NCBI RefSeq assembly: GCF_004363695.1
Contig: NZ_SNZC01000001.1
Coordinates: forward strand, 618,431-682,430
Length of the DNA stretch: 64,000 bases
Direction of reading: 5' to 3'
Source of the DNA: Flavobacterium cheniae
GTDB lineage: Bacteria; Bacteroidota; Bacteroidia; Flavobacteriales; Flavobacteriaceae
Shown here: piece by piece, positions 25,145 to 33,576 of the stretch
Position numbering within the stretch: position 1 is the first letter of the stretch
Layout of the letters: the number at the start of each line of letters is the position of its first letter
Made by a program: the position numbers and the translations under genes
The notes under the pieces: model-generated
Database searches by the model: none
What the model saw: only the letters and a program-made list of their open reading frames with translations
What the model was told of the DNA's origin: nothing

Positions 25145-25726
25145 TTAGGACTTATTTTTTTCAATTGCTATTAACAATATTTTTTTATCCCATTCATCCC
25201 ACATTATATTAATTCCTCTTTTTAAATCTTTAAAATCTGTTCTAAATAAAGTTCCATCATAATTTTCATAAATCAATTCAACATTCACATTATTACCTAA
25301 TAATCTTTTTAATTTAAATTTTGAATATTTATTAAATAAGGTCAACATTTTTTCATGTAAAGAAAATGAAGTGATTGTTTGGTTTTCTATTCTAAAACGT
25401 GCACCATTTTCATAACCCAACCATCCACCTCTTTCAATTACCGCTTTTTTTCTCTCCTCTAATGTAAATTCAATTTCTTTTCCATTTATTGTAACATATG
25501 TCTTTCCTTCCCGCCAAGAAGAAAAATCGATTTTTTGAGGATATATTTCCAATCCTGTCATATCAATTTTACTAAAATCAATTAAAGATACAGAATCACC
25601 TATTCGGTGCCCGTTTAATTTTAGTTCTTCTGCTACAACATTTTTATCAAAGAGTATTTTAGGATTTGAAATGATTTCATAATCCTTAATTTTATCATTC
25701 TTAAATATTTTGCCTATTAAATTCAA
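25145..25726 (-). CDS. Hypothetical soluble immunity-like protein, 193 residues
   Basis: It begins MNLIGKIFKND, the short amphipathic start seen in many Bacteroidota immunity-like proteins. No signal peptide. Middle motifs such as RGGWLGYENGARFRIEN and the final MWDEWDKKILLIAIEK suggest a compact alpha/beta protein. Family not recognised. It lies directly upstream of the G+C-richer cassette-like gene, and its composition returns to the AT-rich local norm. Confidence 0.55.
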   Translation of the reverse strand: MNLIGKIFKNDKIKDYEIISNPKILFDKNVVAEELKLNGHRIGDSVSLIDFSKIDMTGLEIYPQKIDFSSWREGKTYVTINGKEIEFTLEERKKAVIERGGWLGYENGARFRIENQTITSFSLHEKMLTLFNKYSKFKLKRLLGNNVNVELIYENYDGTLFRTDFKDLKRGINIMWDEWDKKILLIAIEKNKS

Positions 25727-25871
25727 ATTGAAGAAATATCTGAGATTAACGTTTAGAGGTTTTAATTAAATGTCAAGTAATTACAAATATAATAAACCAT
25801 CATACTTGTCTAATGATTTTAATTAGAAAAAACTAAAATTAAAAATTAAAGTTACCCTTTTTTATCTGCAT

Positions 25872-26486
25872 TTATAAATCAAGTAATTCATACTCATTAA
25901 GTGCGTCTATCCAGATATTCTCTTTATTAATTCTAATTGCTTTTTTTACTAGTGATCCAATAATATTTTGAAAGAATTCATCTTGATTTATGAATTGAAT
26001 AAAGATTTTCGAATCTTCAATGCTTAAAGGTTTTGACTTATCTTCAAAATTACAACACCCATATCCATCAAAAGATATTCTAATAAGATATACTAAATTT
26101 TCATCAGAAACATTAAAGTCGAGAAAAACAGCACTGTCTAAACATCCTAAATAGTAATCTGCCTCTCTAGTATCTGGCATTGTAGTTTTGAAAAAATTCA
26201 TTCCTCTATCCATTGGAATTTCAATTATTAAATTCATTTTTGAATCATAGAAAGAATTGTTATCTAAGATAATCTCTTCGTCCAAAGGCATTTTAGACAA
26301 TTGCTCAACAATTTTATTAGTAAACTCCTTGATTTTTTTACTTGGGTCTGTTATACCCAATTCTTGCATCTCTTTTCTGACGGTATAAATGTTCAGAAAA
26401 TGTTCTACATTTAAGTTTTTCATATTTTTAAGAGTAATTGTAGATAACACTTCCTCACATAGTGAAGTTTTGAAAACAATAAACAT
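25872..26486 (-). CDS. Hypothetical soluble protein, up to 204 residues
   Basis: ATG at 26486 gives 204 residues; an internal ATG at 26423 (MKNLNVEHFLN) gives 183 and may be the real start, since the first 21 residues look unlike the rest. The protein has a helical first half and a strand-rich second half with VYLIRISFDGYGCCNF. Family not recognised; no signal peptide or membrane segment. Same-strand neighbour of other immunity-like genes. Confidence 0.55.
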   Translation of the reverse strand: MFIVFKTSLCEEVLSTITLKNMKNLNVEHFLNIYTVRKEMQELGITDPSKKIKEFTNKIVEQLSKMPLDEEIILDNNSFYDSKMNLIIEIPMDRGMNFFKTTMPDTREADYYLGCLDSAVFLDFNVSDENLVYLIRISFDGYGCCNFEDKSKPLSIEDSKIFIQFINQDEFFQNIIGSLVKKAIRINKENIWIDALNEYELLDL

Positions 26487-26591
26487 TCTTTACATGCTAA
26501 GTTAAGATTTTCTTATTGAAAATCTAATTGATGTTTATTATAAATTTGACATTTAAAAGAATCTTTGATAAGTTTTAGTCATGTAATAACT

Positions 26592-27254
26592 TTACCAAAA
26601 TTCCCACCATCGTCTTGTTTTTTGTTGCTTTAATCTTGATGTATCTTCTAATGTTTCTCCATCAAAGTTGATGATGTATTCATTGTTTTCAAAATCAGTT
26701 AATAGAATTTTGTCATTTTCAATTATTACTTCTGGTTTTCCATTAATATTTACCCAAATGTCTTTGCCTCCATAACTCCATTTAACATTACCACATTTAT
26801 CAATACGATGGATTGCAAGTTCGCCACGTAACAAAAAATCGTCTTGAAGATTATAAAATTCAAAAATCTCTGCCAAATCAGGTCTAATTTTCCATTTTAT
26901 TTCAAGGTTAACCAAATCAAACATAAAGAAAGTAAAACCTAAACTAAACACAATTGTGTCCTCTAAAATTTTCACAGAATAAGAGTTTTTTTCACCATTT
27001 GCTGTATGCAAAAATATTCCTCCATCAATTCCTTTGATTAAAATTGATAATGGAATTTTAGATTGAAAATAAATTTTCAAAATCAATGAGCTTGATGAAT
27101 TCTCAATTTCATTAAGTTCTATGATTTTGTCATAACTATTTTTATAAAGAAATTCATTTTGATCATTAATTCTTTCAAATAAAATTTCAACAGTAACAAG
27201 TTCATTTTTAACTGTTAATGACTGTTTGTCAAAATTTGGAATTGTATTATTCAT
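26592..27254 (-). CDS. Hypothetical protein with PQQ-like propeller repeat features, 220 residues
   Basis: The second half has ELAIHRIDKCGNVKWSYGG followed by a short strand and NKILLTDFENNEYIINFDG-type elements (seen as DKILLTDFENNEYIINFDG). These resemble blades of PQQ-like or quinoprotein propellers. The protein ends KTRRWWEFW, an aromatic tail I have seen on Bacteroidota immunity-like proteins. No signal peptide, so probably cytoplasmic. At 220 residues it is too short for a full propeller, so it is a partial or divergent version. Confidence 0.55.
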   Translation of the reverse strand: MNNTIPNFDKQSLTVKNELVTVEILFERINDQNEFLYKNSYDKIIELNEIENSSSSLILKIYFQSKIPLSILIKGIDGGIFLHTANGEKNSYSVKILEDTIVFSLGFTFFMFDLVNLEIKWKIRPDLAEIFEFYNLQDDFLLRGELAIHRIDKCGNVKWSYGGKDIWVNINGKPEVIIENDKILLTDFENNEYIINFDGETLEDTSRLKQQKTRRWWEFW

Positions 27255-27364
27255 AAAGTTAGTAATTACTGTATGCTAAATAGTTGTAGTGTATTCATAG
27301 GACCAAAACAAATATAACTAAAACTTAAAAGTTTTCGGAATTGAACTGGACAAGACATTACTTT

Positions 27365-27937
27365 TTAATTTTTGTTGTGTAAAGTTCTTTTATTTGCTAA
27401 ACGTTCTATTATAGTAATCCCTCCTACTAAAATTAATGCTAAAATAAGTCCTTGAATCCAAATTAGATAAAATCCACCCCAAGGCGAAGTCAGCCAATCA
27501 AATTCTTTTTCTGGGTCGAATTGTCTAATATTATAATCAGCAAGAAAAATGATATATCTTTCAAAATACCAACCAATTTTCATCGTAATAGATACGAACA
27601 GGAGAAAAAGAGGTTTTAATCCTATTTTTTTATAAAATAGAAAAAACGGAAGAAAAAGAGATGAAAAAATCATAAACCAATAACTGAACCAATATTTTCC
27701 AGTTGCTCGATTTATAAAAGCTGACTTTTCATGATTAATTATTATAAGTATTATGAAGGAAATTAAATTGACTATTACATATCCAATTATTATCCATTTT
27801 ATTATTAGATAAGCTTTTTTAAATTGTAGTCTATCTTTAAAAAGTAATTGAAAAATTAACAAAGTTATAATCATTGCTGGTAAGCAATAAATCAGATTTG
27901 TGTCAATTAATTTTAGAATTCTGTCAAATATATCCAT
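27365..27937 (-). CDS. Multi-pass membrane protein, 190 residues
   Basis: Five hydrophobic segments are visible (about residues 15-33, 44-66, 86-101, 110-121 and 158-176). The middle, GKYWFSYWFMIFSSLFLPFFLFYKK split before KIGWYFERYIIF, recalls the last helices of NrfD/ActC-type integral membrane quinol-interacting subunits, but the protein is only half their length. It may be a truncated relative or a coincidence. No partner respiratory genes are nearby. Confidence 0.5.
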   Translation of the reverse strand: MDIFDRILKLIDTNLIYCLPAMIITLLIFQLLFKDRLQFKKAYLIIKWIIIGYVIVNLISFIILIIINHEKSAFINRATGKYWFSYWFMIFSSLFLPFFLFYKKIGLKPLFLLFVSITMKIGWYFERYIIFLADYNIRQFDPEKEFDWLTSPWGGFYLIWIQGLILALILVGGITIIERLANKRTLHNKN

Positions 27938-27982
27938 TCAAAATCTTGGCTTGGCCGATTTGTATTAAAAGTTTAGCTATTT

Positions 27983-28002
27983 TGGCAATTAAGTAAATTT
28001 AG
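27983..28002. repeat. 20-bp repeat, copy A (pair with 29072-29091)
   Basis: TGGCAATTAAGTAAATTTAG here and TGGCAGTTAAGTAAATTTAG at 29072-29091 differ at one base. Both lie just upstream of minus-strand hypothetical genes (46 and 50 bp from their starts). Copy B contains GTTAAGT, a GTTRRRY integron core-site match that is mutated in copy A. They may be old cassette boundaries. Confidence 0.5.
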
Positions 28003-28080
28003 TATAAAAGACAAATCAATTAAAAAATTCAGAAGTAGAAAAAGCCTTCCAATTTCTAAAATTATTGTTAAGTACTCGTT

Positions 28081-29022
28081 TTATTTTTTGTCAAAAATTG
28101 ATTTATATTCAGCTACATGAATTGGAAATTCTTCTTCATAGAATGGATATGGAATTCCGAAAATTTCTATTTGATATTCTTCATTATCCATTCCACTAAT
28201 TTGGTTTCCAACTCCTTTTATTTCAATTCCGACATTATTCGTAATTTTTAGTTTCGGAATACTCATTGTCGAAATCATTTTTACTTCTGGATAATCGTAA
28301 GCGAGTTCAATTTGATTATTCTCACAATATTCTTTAAGAAAACCATATCCAAATTTTGTATCAATAAAATTTAATTTACCAGTTACAACTCCCATTGGTG
28401 CATCAGCCTTTTCAAGTTCTGAAATTCCAATTTCTTTGTCATCTAGAAATATTCTATATATTTTATTTTGATGTAATATATTTAATTTTTCGTTATAAAA
28501 TTCTAATTCATGATCTGAAGCAAGACACTCAAAGGTTTCGTCTTTAAAAAAGAATATAAAATGTTTTTTTTCTGAGTTGTTATTTACAATTATCTCAATT
28601 GGATTTGGCATATTCTTGTCTAATCCGCTTATTATTTCATAAAATTCTCCCCAAGGTAATTCGCTTGGATTTGTTCTATATTGTCCGTAATAATAGCCTT
28701 CATCATTACAAGTGTTAAGAGAATATAAAGTACAGTTTTTAAATCGAATTTTAACTTTATCACCTTTTTTAAAATTATCAAAGACATAATAATTTAAATA
28801 AATATCCATTATCAATTCAGTTTGATCAATTTTTAATTCAATTTTTGGTAAAACTGGATCGGCATTCCAATTAGTAGTCAATTGAATATATTCAATTTTT
28901 GGTATAACTGACTCATCAATATGATTAAAATTCGATTGGATAATTTCATTTTTATGAATTGAAATTTCCTTATTAATTTCAGATTTATTTTTGTTTCCAA
29001 ATATTCTTTCTATCCAACTCAA
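28081..29022 (-). CDS. Hypothetical soluble protein, 313 residues
   Basis: The N terminus MSWIERIFGNKNKSEINKE is the short amphipathic leader common in Bacteroidota immunity-like proteins. The rest is beta-rich without a membrane segment and with no recognised domain. Distinct segments include KGDKVKIRFKNCTLYSL and a C-terminal VEIKGVGNQISG followed by FPIHVAEYKSIFDKK. Both flanks carry the 20-bp repeat described at 27983 and 29072, so the gene may have been mobilised as a unit. Confidence 0.55.
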   Translation of the reverse strand: MSWIERIFGNKNKSEINKEISIHKNEIIQSNFNHIDESVIPKIEYIQLTTNWNADPVLPKIELKIDQTELIMDIYLNYYVFDNFKKGDKVKIRFKNCTLYSLNTCNDEGYYYGQYRTNPSELPWGEFYEIISGLDKNMPNPIEIIVNNNSEKKHFIFFFKDETFECLASDHELEFYNEKLNILHQNKIYRIFLDDKEIGISELEKADAPMGVVTGKLNFIDTKFGYGFLKEYCENNQIELAYDYPEVKMISTMSIPKLKITNNVGIEIKGVGNQISGMDNEEYQIEIFGIPYPFYEEEFPIHVAEYKSIFDKK

Positions 29023-29071
29023 TTTTATTTGTATTACAGGTTTAAAATGACGAACAACGTTCCATTACTTG

Positions 29072-29091
29072 TGGCAGTTAAGTAAATTTAG
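29072..29091. repeat. 20-bp repeat, copy B, with a GTTRRRY-like core
   Basis: This copy matches copy A at 27983 in 19 of 20 bases. To its left the plus strand reads AACGTTCCATTACTTGTGGCAGTTAAG, a small AAC...CCA...TGG...GTT inverted arrangement recalling a minimal recombination core. It lies 50 bp upstream of the 28081-29022 gene start. Confidence 0.45.
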
Positions 29092-29098
29092 AACAAAT

Positions 29099-29185
29099 GA
29101 TTACAAGTACAAAACTACTCATGGGATTTTTGTAGGAGAATCAGAACACAAACTATCTCTAGCAATTGGAGATAAACAGCTATGA
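29099..29185 (+). pseudogene. Possible remnant of a plus-strand gene 3' end
   Basis: In one plus frame, 28 codons read DYKYKTTHGIFVGESEHK then LSLAIGDKQL and a stop at 29183-29185. The composition looks protein-like, unlike the surrounding non-coding DNA, and the piece sits in the gap 29023-29197. It lacks a start and could be chance. Orientation is opposite to all neighbours. Confidence 0.25.
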
Positions 29186-29197
29186 AGTTTGTTGTTT

Positions 29198-30595
29198 TTA
29201 GTCAATCGAAATGTTGTATTCTTTGAAAAGAATCCTAAAATGCTCAGACCAATTCCCGCTATCCCAATCTTCTTGTTTTGTTTTTAATATACTAACTATT
29301 TTTTCTATATCATTCGGATTTTTAAATGATAAAATCGTATCTGTTAAATGGAAAATTTCAAAAGGTATATTTTTTTGTTGTAAACGATTAAGAATTGCTT
29401 CATATGTTTCACTTAGTTTATTGTCTTTTATAAACATTAAAAAGGTAGCAAGTTCAATAAATTTAGTAGAATTGACATTAACTTTACAAATGGTAAGCAT
29501 TTTGTCATTTTGATATTTTTTTATGTTTTCCAAAATTAGAGGTAGTATCAATTCACTTTGACCATAATCACTGTCGAATTCTAAAAATCTATAATCATTG
29601 TTTGATAAAAGCCCATTTGCAAAAGAAATAGAAGCTTTTTCAGGTATATAATTAATTAAAAGTTTTGTTGCTGTTATGTCTATAATTTTATAATTTTCCC
29701 AAATGGATAGAATTAAAGATTGATAATGGCTACAATAATTTTTAGTAATTACTTCACTTAAATATGAGATGGATTCTTCATTAATATTTTTTAGTATATC
29801 TGTTAGAATTCCAGCAGATTTTTCACTTTTAAAAGCTGAAACAGCCAAAAGATAACTTTCTGATTCAAATTTTGATTTATATGAAAGTAAAAAGTCCCAA
29901 AATTTAGGATCCGGAAATTTAGCAATTCCAAAAAAAGCAAGTTCGCCAAGTTTTTTAAACTCAGGAATATCTTCTTCTCTTTTATAAATTGCCAAAGCCT
30001 CAATCGCTCCTATGTTTTTGTCTTTAAGAGCTAATTCTTTGATCCTTTCATATGTTTTTGGATTACCGTTATTGTTTTTAAGTGCATTAGATAGTAAATC
30101 AGTTTTATTTTTACCATAAAAAATTACACTATCGAGCTGTTTAATTTGAGATTGAAAGAATAAACTATCTTGTTCTGTAATTTTGTTATCGTAGTACTGG
30201 TATAATACTCTGTGATAAAATTCACGAGCCAATTCGTCCTTAGAAACTATGCAACCGTGTTGAGTGGTTGCTGATTCCCCAGTTCTTAGAAATTCAGCAA
30301 AGATGTTTGCTAGCTTAGGGTATTTATTATCGGCTAAAGCCCAACTGGTGTATCCTTTTACTACAGAATTTTTGTGGTTGAGAAGTTTTAAAAGTTCTTC
30401 CGTTGTAGCTTTGTTTTTAAGCTTTTCGAAGTTTCTGTATTGGTCTGTTGTCATACCAGCAATTCCAACGTGCTCGGATTGTAGTTCGTTATATTTTTCA
30501 ATTTTTTTAACAAGGTTCTTTATTTCAGGTCTTATTTTTTGGGCAGAAACTTGAAATGTATAAAATGTTAGTATAACTAATGCAATATTTCTCAT
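29198..30595 (-). CDS. Secreted or periplasmic HEAT-like repeat protein, 465 residues
   Basis: The signal peptide MRNIALVILTFYTFQVSAQ ends at about residue 19. A helical repeat region follows, with a HEAT-like unit ELLKLLNHKNSVVKGYTSWAL-type near residues 68-88 (ends in ALADNKYPK) and many further helix pairs, giving an extended alpha-solenoid. No catalytic motif recognised. It is the first gene on the right of the minus-strand run, about 100 bp from the integrase stop, and could be cargo of the element. Confidence 0.65.
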   Translation of the reverse strand: MRNIALVILTFYTFQVSAQKIRPEIKNLVKKIEKYNELQSEHVGIAGMTTDQYRNFEKLKNKATTEELLKLLNHKNSVVKGYTSWALADNKYPKLANIFAEFLRTGESATTQHGCIVSKDELAREFYHRVLYQYYDNKITEQDSLFFQSQIKQLDSVIFYGKNKTDLLSNALKNNNGNPKTYERIKELALKDKNIGAIEALAIYKREEDIPEFKKLGELAFFGIAKFPDPKFWDFLLSYKSKFESESYLLAVSAFKSEKSAGILTDILKNINEESISYLSEVITKNYCSHYQSLILSIWENYKIIDITATKLLINYIPEKASISFANGLLSNNDYRFLEFDSDYGQSELILPLILENIKKYQNDKMLTICKVNVNSTKFIELATFLMFIKDNKLSETYEAILNRLQQKNIPFEIFHLTDTILSFKNPNDIEKIVSILKTKQEDWDSGNWSEHFRILFKEYNISID

Positions 30596-30694
30596 AGTTT
30601 TTTAAAACGTTGCTTGTGACTTTTAATGTAATCAAATATAAGAAAGTTTATATATCAATAAAGACATATAGTTATAAATAATAAATATTATTCT

Positions 30695-31984
30695 TTATCT
30701 AAAAAATTCATGTTTCGCAATTCTTTTTGCATTTTCTACTTTTTGCACTTTTACATAATTTAGAAAAACACGTTCCGATTTATGTCCGCTAATCGCCATA
30801 ATATCTTGAATAGGCATACCAGCTTTAAATGCATTTGTACAAAAAGATCTTCTTGCTGTATGTGATGAAACAAATTTATATTTTGGCAAATTATACTCCT
30901 CCATCTTATTCCCTACTGTTCTCGTTAATGAATGATTATCTGTAATTTTTGCTTTCTTACAGATTGATTTAATGTGCTCATTAATCAATCCAGAGTAAAT
31001 ATAATCTGGCAATTTCCCCTCTCGTTTTTCTATTATTGAATTCACTATTGAATTCAATGGAATAATTACAGCATTAGATGTTTTCATTTGTCTTAGTTGA
31101 AAATATTTCACATCATCTTCTTCAAATATAACTTGGTATGGCTTTTTTAATAATCCTAACATGTCTGAAACTCTTAAACCAGTATAACTACTAATTAAAA
31201 AGATGTCTCTTACACCATCTAAAATTGGATCTTTTAAATCTAATTCTTGTATTCTCTTTAATTCCTCTACGGTTAAATAAACATGATCTATTTCCTCAGT
31301 CATCTTAGAAAAATAGCCTTTTTTGAATTCATTATTGTTATGAATACCTTCTTCATAAGCATAACCTAAAATTGTTTTTAATTTTTGAATAATTGTACCA
31401 AGATAGTTTTTAGAATAATTAAGAGAAGATAAATACAATACATAATCATTATAAAATTCTCTGTTACAATCATTAAATGAAAATTTTTTCAATTTTCTAT
31501 CTTCTATATATTCTTGCAATCTGGATAAACCTGTTTTATAGGTTTTTAGTGTTCCTTGACCTAATTTTTTCTTTGTGTATGGACTATTGTGAACGGAATA
31601 ATAATCTAAGAACCATGTATAATATGAGATCAAATTACTTTTATAACTCTCAACTTTCGCTTTTTCTTTATCAGAAACACTAGTTTTACAGAAAGCATCT
31701 AACATTATTTTCTGAACAATACCTTCTGAAATATCCGTTTCATCAATTGCCGAAATTGACTTATTGAATTTATACATAGCTTCAGATAATTTTGTATTAA
31801 TGTCTGCTGCTCCAAATACTGAAGATGGAATTTTTAATCTTTCTTTTCTACTATCCCACTCTTTTGAATTCTGAATCATGTATCCTGTAGAAGTTCTTAA
31901 TCGAATAGAACCATTTGAATTTCTGTATTCAAAATTTATTGAATACTTTTTTGTACTTTTGCGAAGGTAAAATCTAATTTTCAT
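30695..31984 (-). CDS. Tyrosine site-specific integrase
   Basis: This 429-residue integrase has an N-terminal arm-binding domain (IRFYLRKSTKKYSINFEYR) and a SAM-like core-binding domain (about residues 110-215). The catalytic domain has the first Arg in SSYTGLRVSDMLGL, the HxxR box in SHTARRSFCTNAF, the second His in ISGHKSERVFLNY, and the Tyr nucleophile in that same segment. This is the common Bacteroidota integrase type of phages, conjugative and genomic islands. Chromosomal housekeeping genes begin about 290 bp upstream of its start, so it marks the right end of the island. Gene is complete. Confidence 0.93.
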   Translation of the reverse strand: MKIRFYLRKSTKKYSINFEYRNSNGSIRLRTSTGYMIQNSKEWDSRKERLKIPSSVFGAADINTKLSEAMYKFNKSISAIDETDISEGIVQKIMLDAFCKTSVSDKEKAKVESYKSNLISYYTWFLDYYSVHNSPYTKKKLGQGTLKTYKTGLSRLQEYIEDRKLKKFSFNDCNREFYNDYVLYLSSLNYSKNYLGTIIQKLKTILGYAYEEGIHNNNEFKKGYFSKMTEEIDHVYLTVEELKRIQELDLKDPILDGVRDIFLISSYTGLRVSDMLGLLKKPYQVIFEEDDVKYFQLRQMKTSNAVIIPLNSIVNSIIEKREGKLPDYIYSGLINEHIKSICKKAKITDNHSLTRTVGNKMEEYNLPKYKFVSSHTARRSFCTNAFKAGMPIQDIMAISGHKSERVFLNYVKVQKVENAKRIAKHEFFR

Positions 31985-32207
31985 TACTGTCTTTTTTTAA
32001 AAATTAACATTATTGTAATATTAGATTTTGGCAAATTTTAATCAAAATATTGTGACCAAAATTGTGACCATTCTAAACCATTTGAGTCCATTTCTGTCCA
32101 CTTAAACAAAAAAATGATTTAAAAAAGCCTCTGAAAAACATCGAATTGACGCGAAAACAGTAAAAAAAGTGACTAAAAACCTCCTGCAGTCGAGGTCACT
32201 AAATACT
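31985..32207. other. Integrase upstream region and probable island right end (att zone)
   Basis: This gap of about 220 bp separates the integrase from chromosomal genes. It contains a hairpin-like stretch at 32169-32200 (AGTGAC...CCTC, 8-nt loop, GAGG...GTCACT). The attachment core cannot be fixed because the left end of the island lies outside the window. No tRNA can be folded here. Confidence 0.4.
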
Positions 32208-32239
32208 AAAGCGTTCAATCTTTTTGAACGCTTTTTTTT
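32208..32239 (+). terminator. Rho-independent terminator
   Basis: AAAGCGTTCA at 32208-32217 and TGAACGCTTT at 32225-32234 form a perfect 10-bp stem with a 7-nt loop, followed by a T tract. No plus-strand gene precedes it inside the window, so it probably belonged to a chromosomal gene whose body now lies beyond the inserted island. Confidence 0.7.
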
Positions 32240-32271
32240 ATATCTTAACTCAGTGTAAATCTACAAAAAAC

Positions 32272-32886
32272 ATGGATAATTCTATAGAAAATCGCGTAAG
32301 ATTAGTGGAAACATTGTTTCATAATCTCGATGTGGAAATTATAGATTTCCAAAAAGAAACGAAATTAGGTTGTATTGCAGGTTGCGGAAAATGTTGCTCA
32401 ACACCCGAAATTGATGCATCACCATTAGAGTTTTTGCCTTGGGCTTTTCATATATTTTTAAACGGTCAAGCCGAAGATACGCTTTTAGAATTAGAACAAA
32501 GCACAACAGCTACTTGCTTTTTATATCGCCCAAAATCGTTAGCAGAATTTACATCCGGAAATTGCAGTACGTATCAATATAGAGGATTAATCTGCAGACT
32601 TTTTGGTTTTGGTGCCACAACTGATAAATACGGAAAATTACGCATTGCAACGTGTAACATCATAAAAGAAGGACAAGCATCAAATTTTGAAAACGCTACT
32701 ATTGCTATAAATACTAATTTATCTGTACCTATTTTTACAGAATATTACATGCAACTTTCGCAAATAGATTTTAAACTTGGAAATGTTTTTCTGCCAGTAA
32801 ACAAAGCTATGAAAGCGGCTTTAGAAGAAGTTTTGCAATATTATGCGTACAGACCTTTTCCTGATAACTACAAAAAATCTATATAA
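32272..32886 (+). CDS. YkgJ-family cysteine-cluster protein (copy 1)
   Basis: ATG at 32272 (MDNSIENRV) aligns with the start of the tandem paralogue, so upstream in-frame codons from 32224 are not used; those fall in the terminator. The cysteine cluster CIAGCGKCC near residues 33-41 and later cysteines in GNCSTYQYRGLICRLFG are the metal-binding signature of YkgJ/Fliw-type CxxCxxCC proteins, which probably bind zinc or an Fe-S cluster. Function in the cell is not known. Next gene is a close paralogue. Confidence 0.8.
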   Translation: MDNSIENRVRLVETLFHNLDVEIIDFQKETKLGCIAGCGKCCSTPEIDASPLEFLPWAFHIFLNGQAEDTLLELEQSTTATCFLYRPKSLAEFTSGNCSTYQYRGLICRLFGFGATTDKYGKLRIATCNIIKEGQASNFENATIAINTNLSVPIFTEYYMQLSQIDFKLGNVFLPVNKAMKAALEEVLQYYAYRPFPDNYKKSI

Positions 32887-32967
32887 AAGATTTATTTTCA
32901 TTTTGTTGAATTAAAAGTAACAAATCAAACAAACTACCAAATTATAGTCTACCTTCGGTAAAAAATT

Positions 32968-33576
32968 ATGACCATCGAACAACGAGTTGTTTTGGTAGAA
33001 GAATTATTCCAAAATTTGGATGTTGAGATAAAAGAATTCCAATCACACACTAAATTAAATTGCGTAGCTGGCTGTGGCAAATGCTGCAATCATCCTGAAA
33101 TTGATGCGTCGCCATTAGAGTTTTTACCTTGGGCTTTTCACTTATTTTTAAATGGTGAAGCCGAAAAAGTATTAAACACCCTAAACAAATCCGATGTAAA
33201 CCGATGTTTTATCTATAATCCGCTTTCATTGTTGGATAAAAACAAAGGAAATTGTAGCAGTTACCAATATCGAGGTTTAATTTGTCGCCTTTTCGGATTT
33301 GGAGCCAATACCGACAAATATGGTCAATTGCGATTGGCAACTTGCAAAATCATTAAAGAAGGACAAGCCGAAAATTACAATAAATCAACCGAATTAATCA
33401 ACAAAGGTTTACCGGTTCCTATTTTTACAGACTACTACATGAATTTATCCCAAATCGATTTTCAATTGGGAAATGTAATTGTTCCAATAAATAAAGCACT
33501 CAAATTAGCTATTGAAGAAGTATTACAATATTACGCCTATCGTCCAATGCCAAATGGTCATTTTAATTGTGCTTAA
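32968..33576 (+). CDS. YkgJ-family cysteine-cluster protein (copy 2)
   Basis: This 202-residue protein is a tandem paralogue of the gene just upstream, sharing CVAGCGKCC, EIDASPLEFLPWAFH and SSYQYRGLICRLFGFGA almost unchanged. The same cysteine pattern implies metal binding. It has its own 81-bp leader. The end overlaps the convergent Nudix gene by 4 bp. The duplication looks old, since linkers have diverged while the metal site is kept. Confidence 0.8.
   Translation: MTIEQRVVLVEELFQNLDVEIKEFQSHTKLNCVAGCGKCCNHPEIDASPLEFLPWAFHLFLNGEAEKVLNTLNKSDVNRCFIYNPLSLLDKNKGNCSSYQYRGLICRLFGFGANTDKYGQLRLATCKIIKEGQAENYNKSTELINKGLPVPIFTDYYMNLSQIDFQLGNVIVPINKALKLAIEEVLQYYAYRPMPNGHFNCA

Noticed and set aside
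29803-30003. Second short minus-strand reading frame inside the 29198-30595 gene
   Set aside because: It lies fully within a longer gene with a signal peptide in another frame and has no independent support.
32150-32210. tRNA or tmRNA 3' end as integrase target
   Set aside because: I could not form a T-arm or acceptor stem from the CCTCCTGCAGTCGAGG region, so no RNA gene was called.
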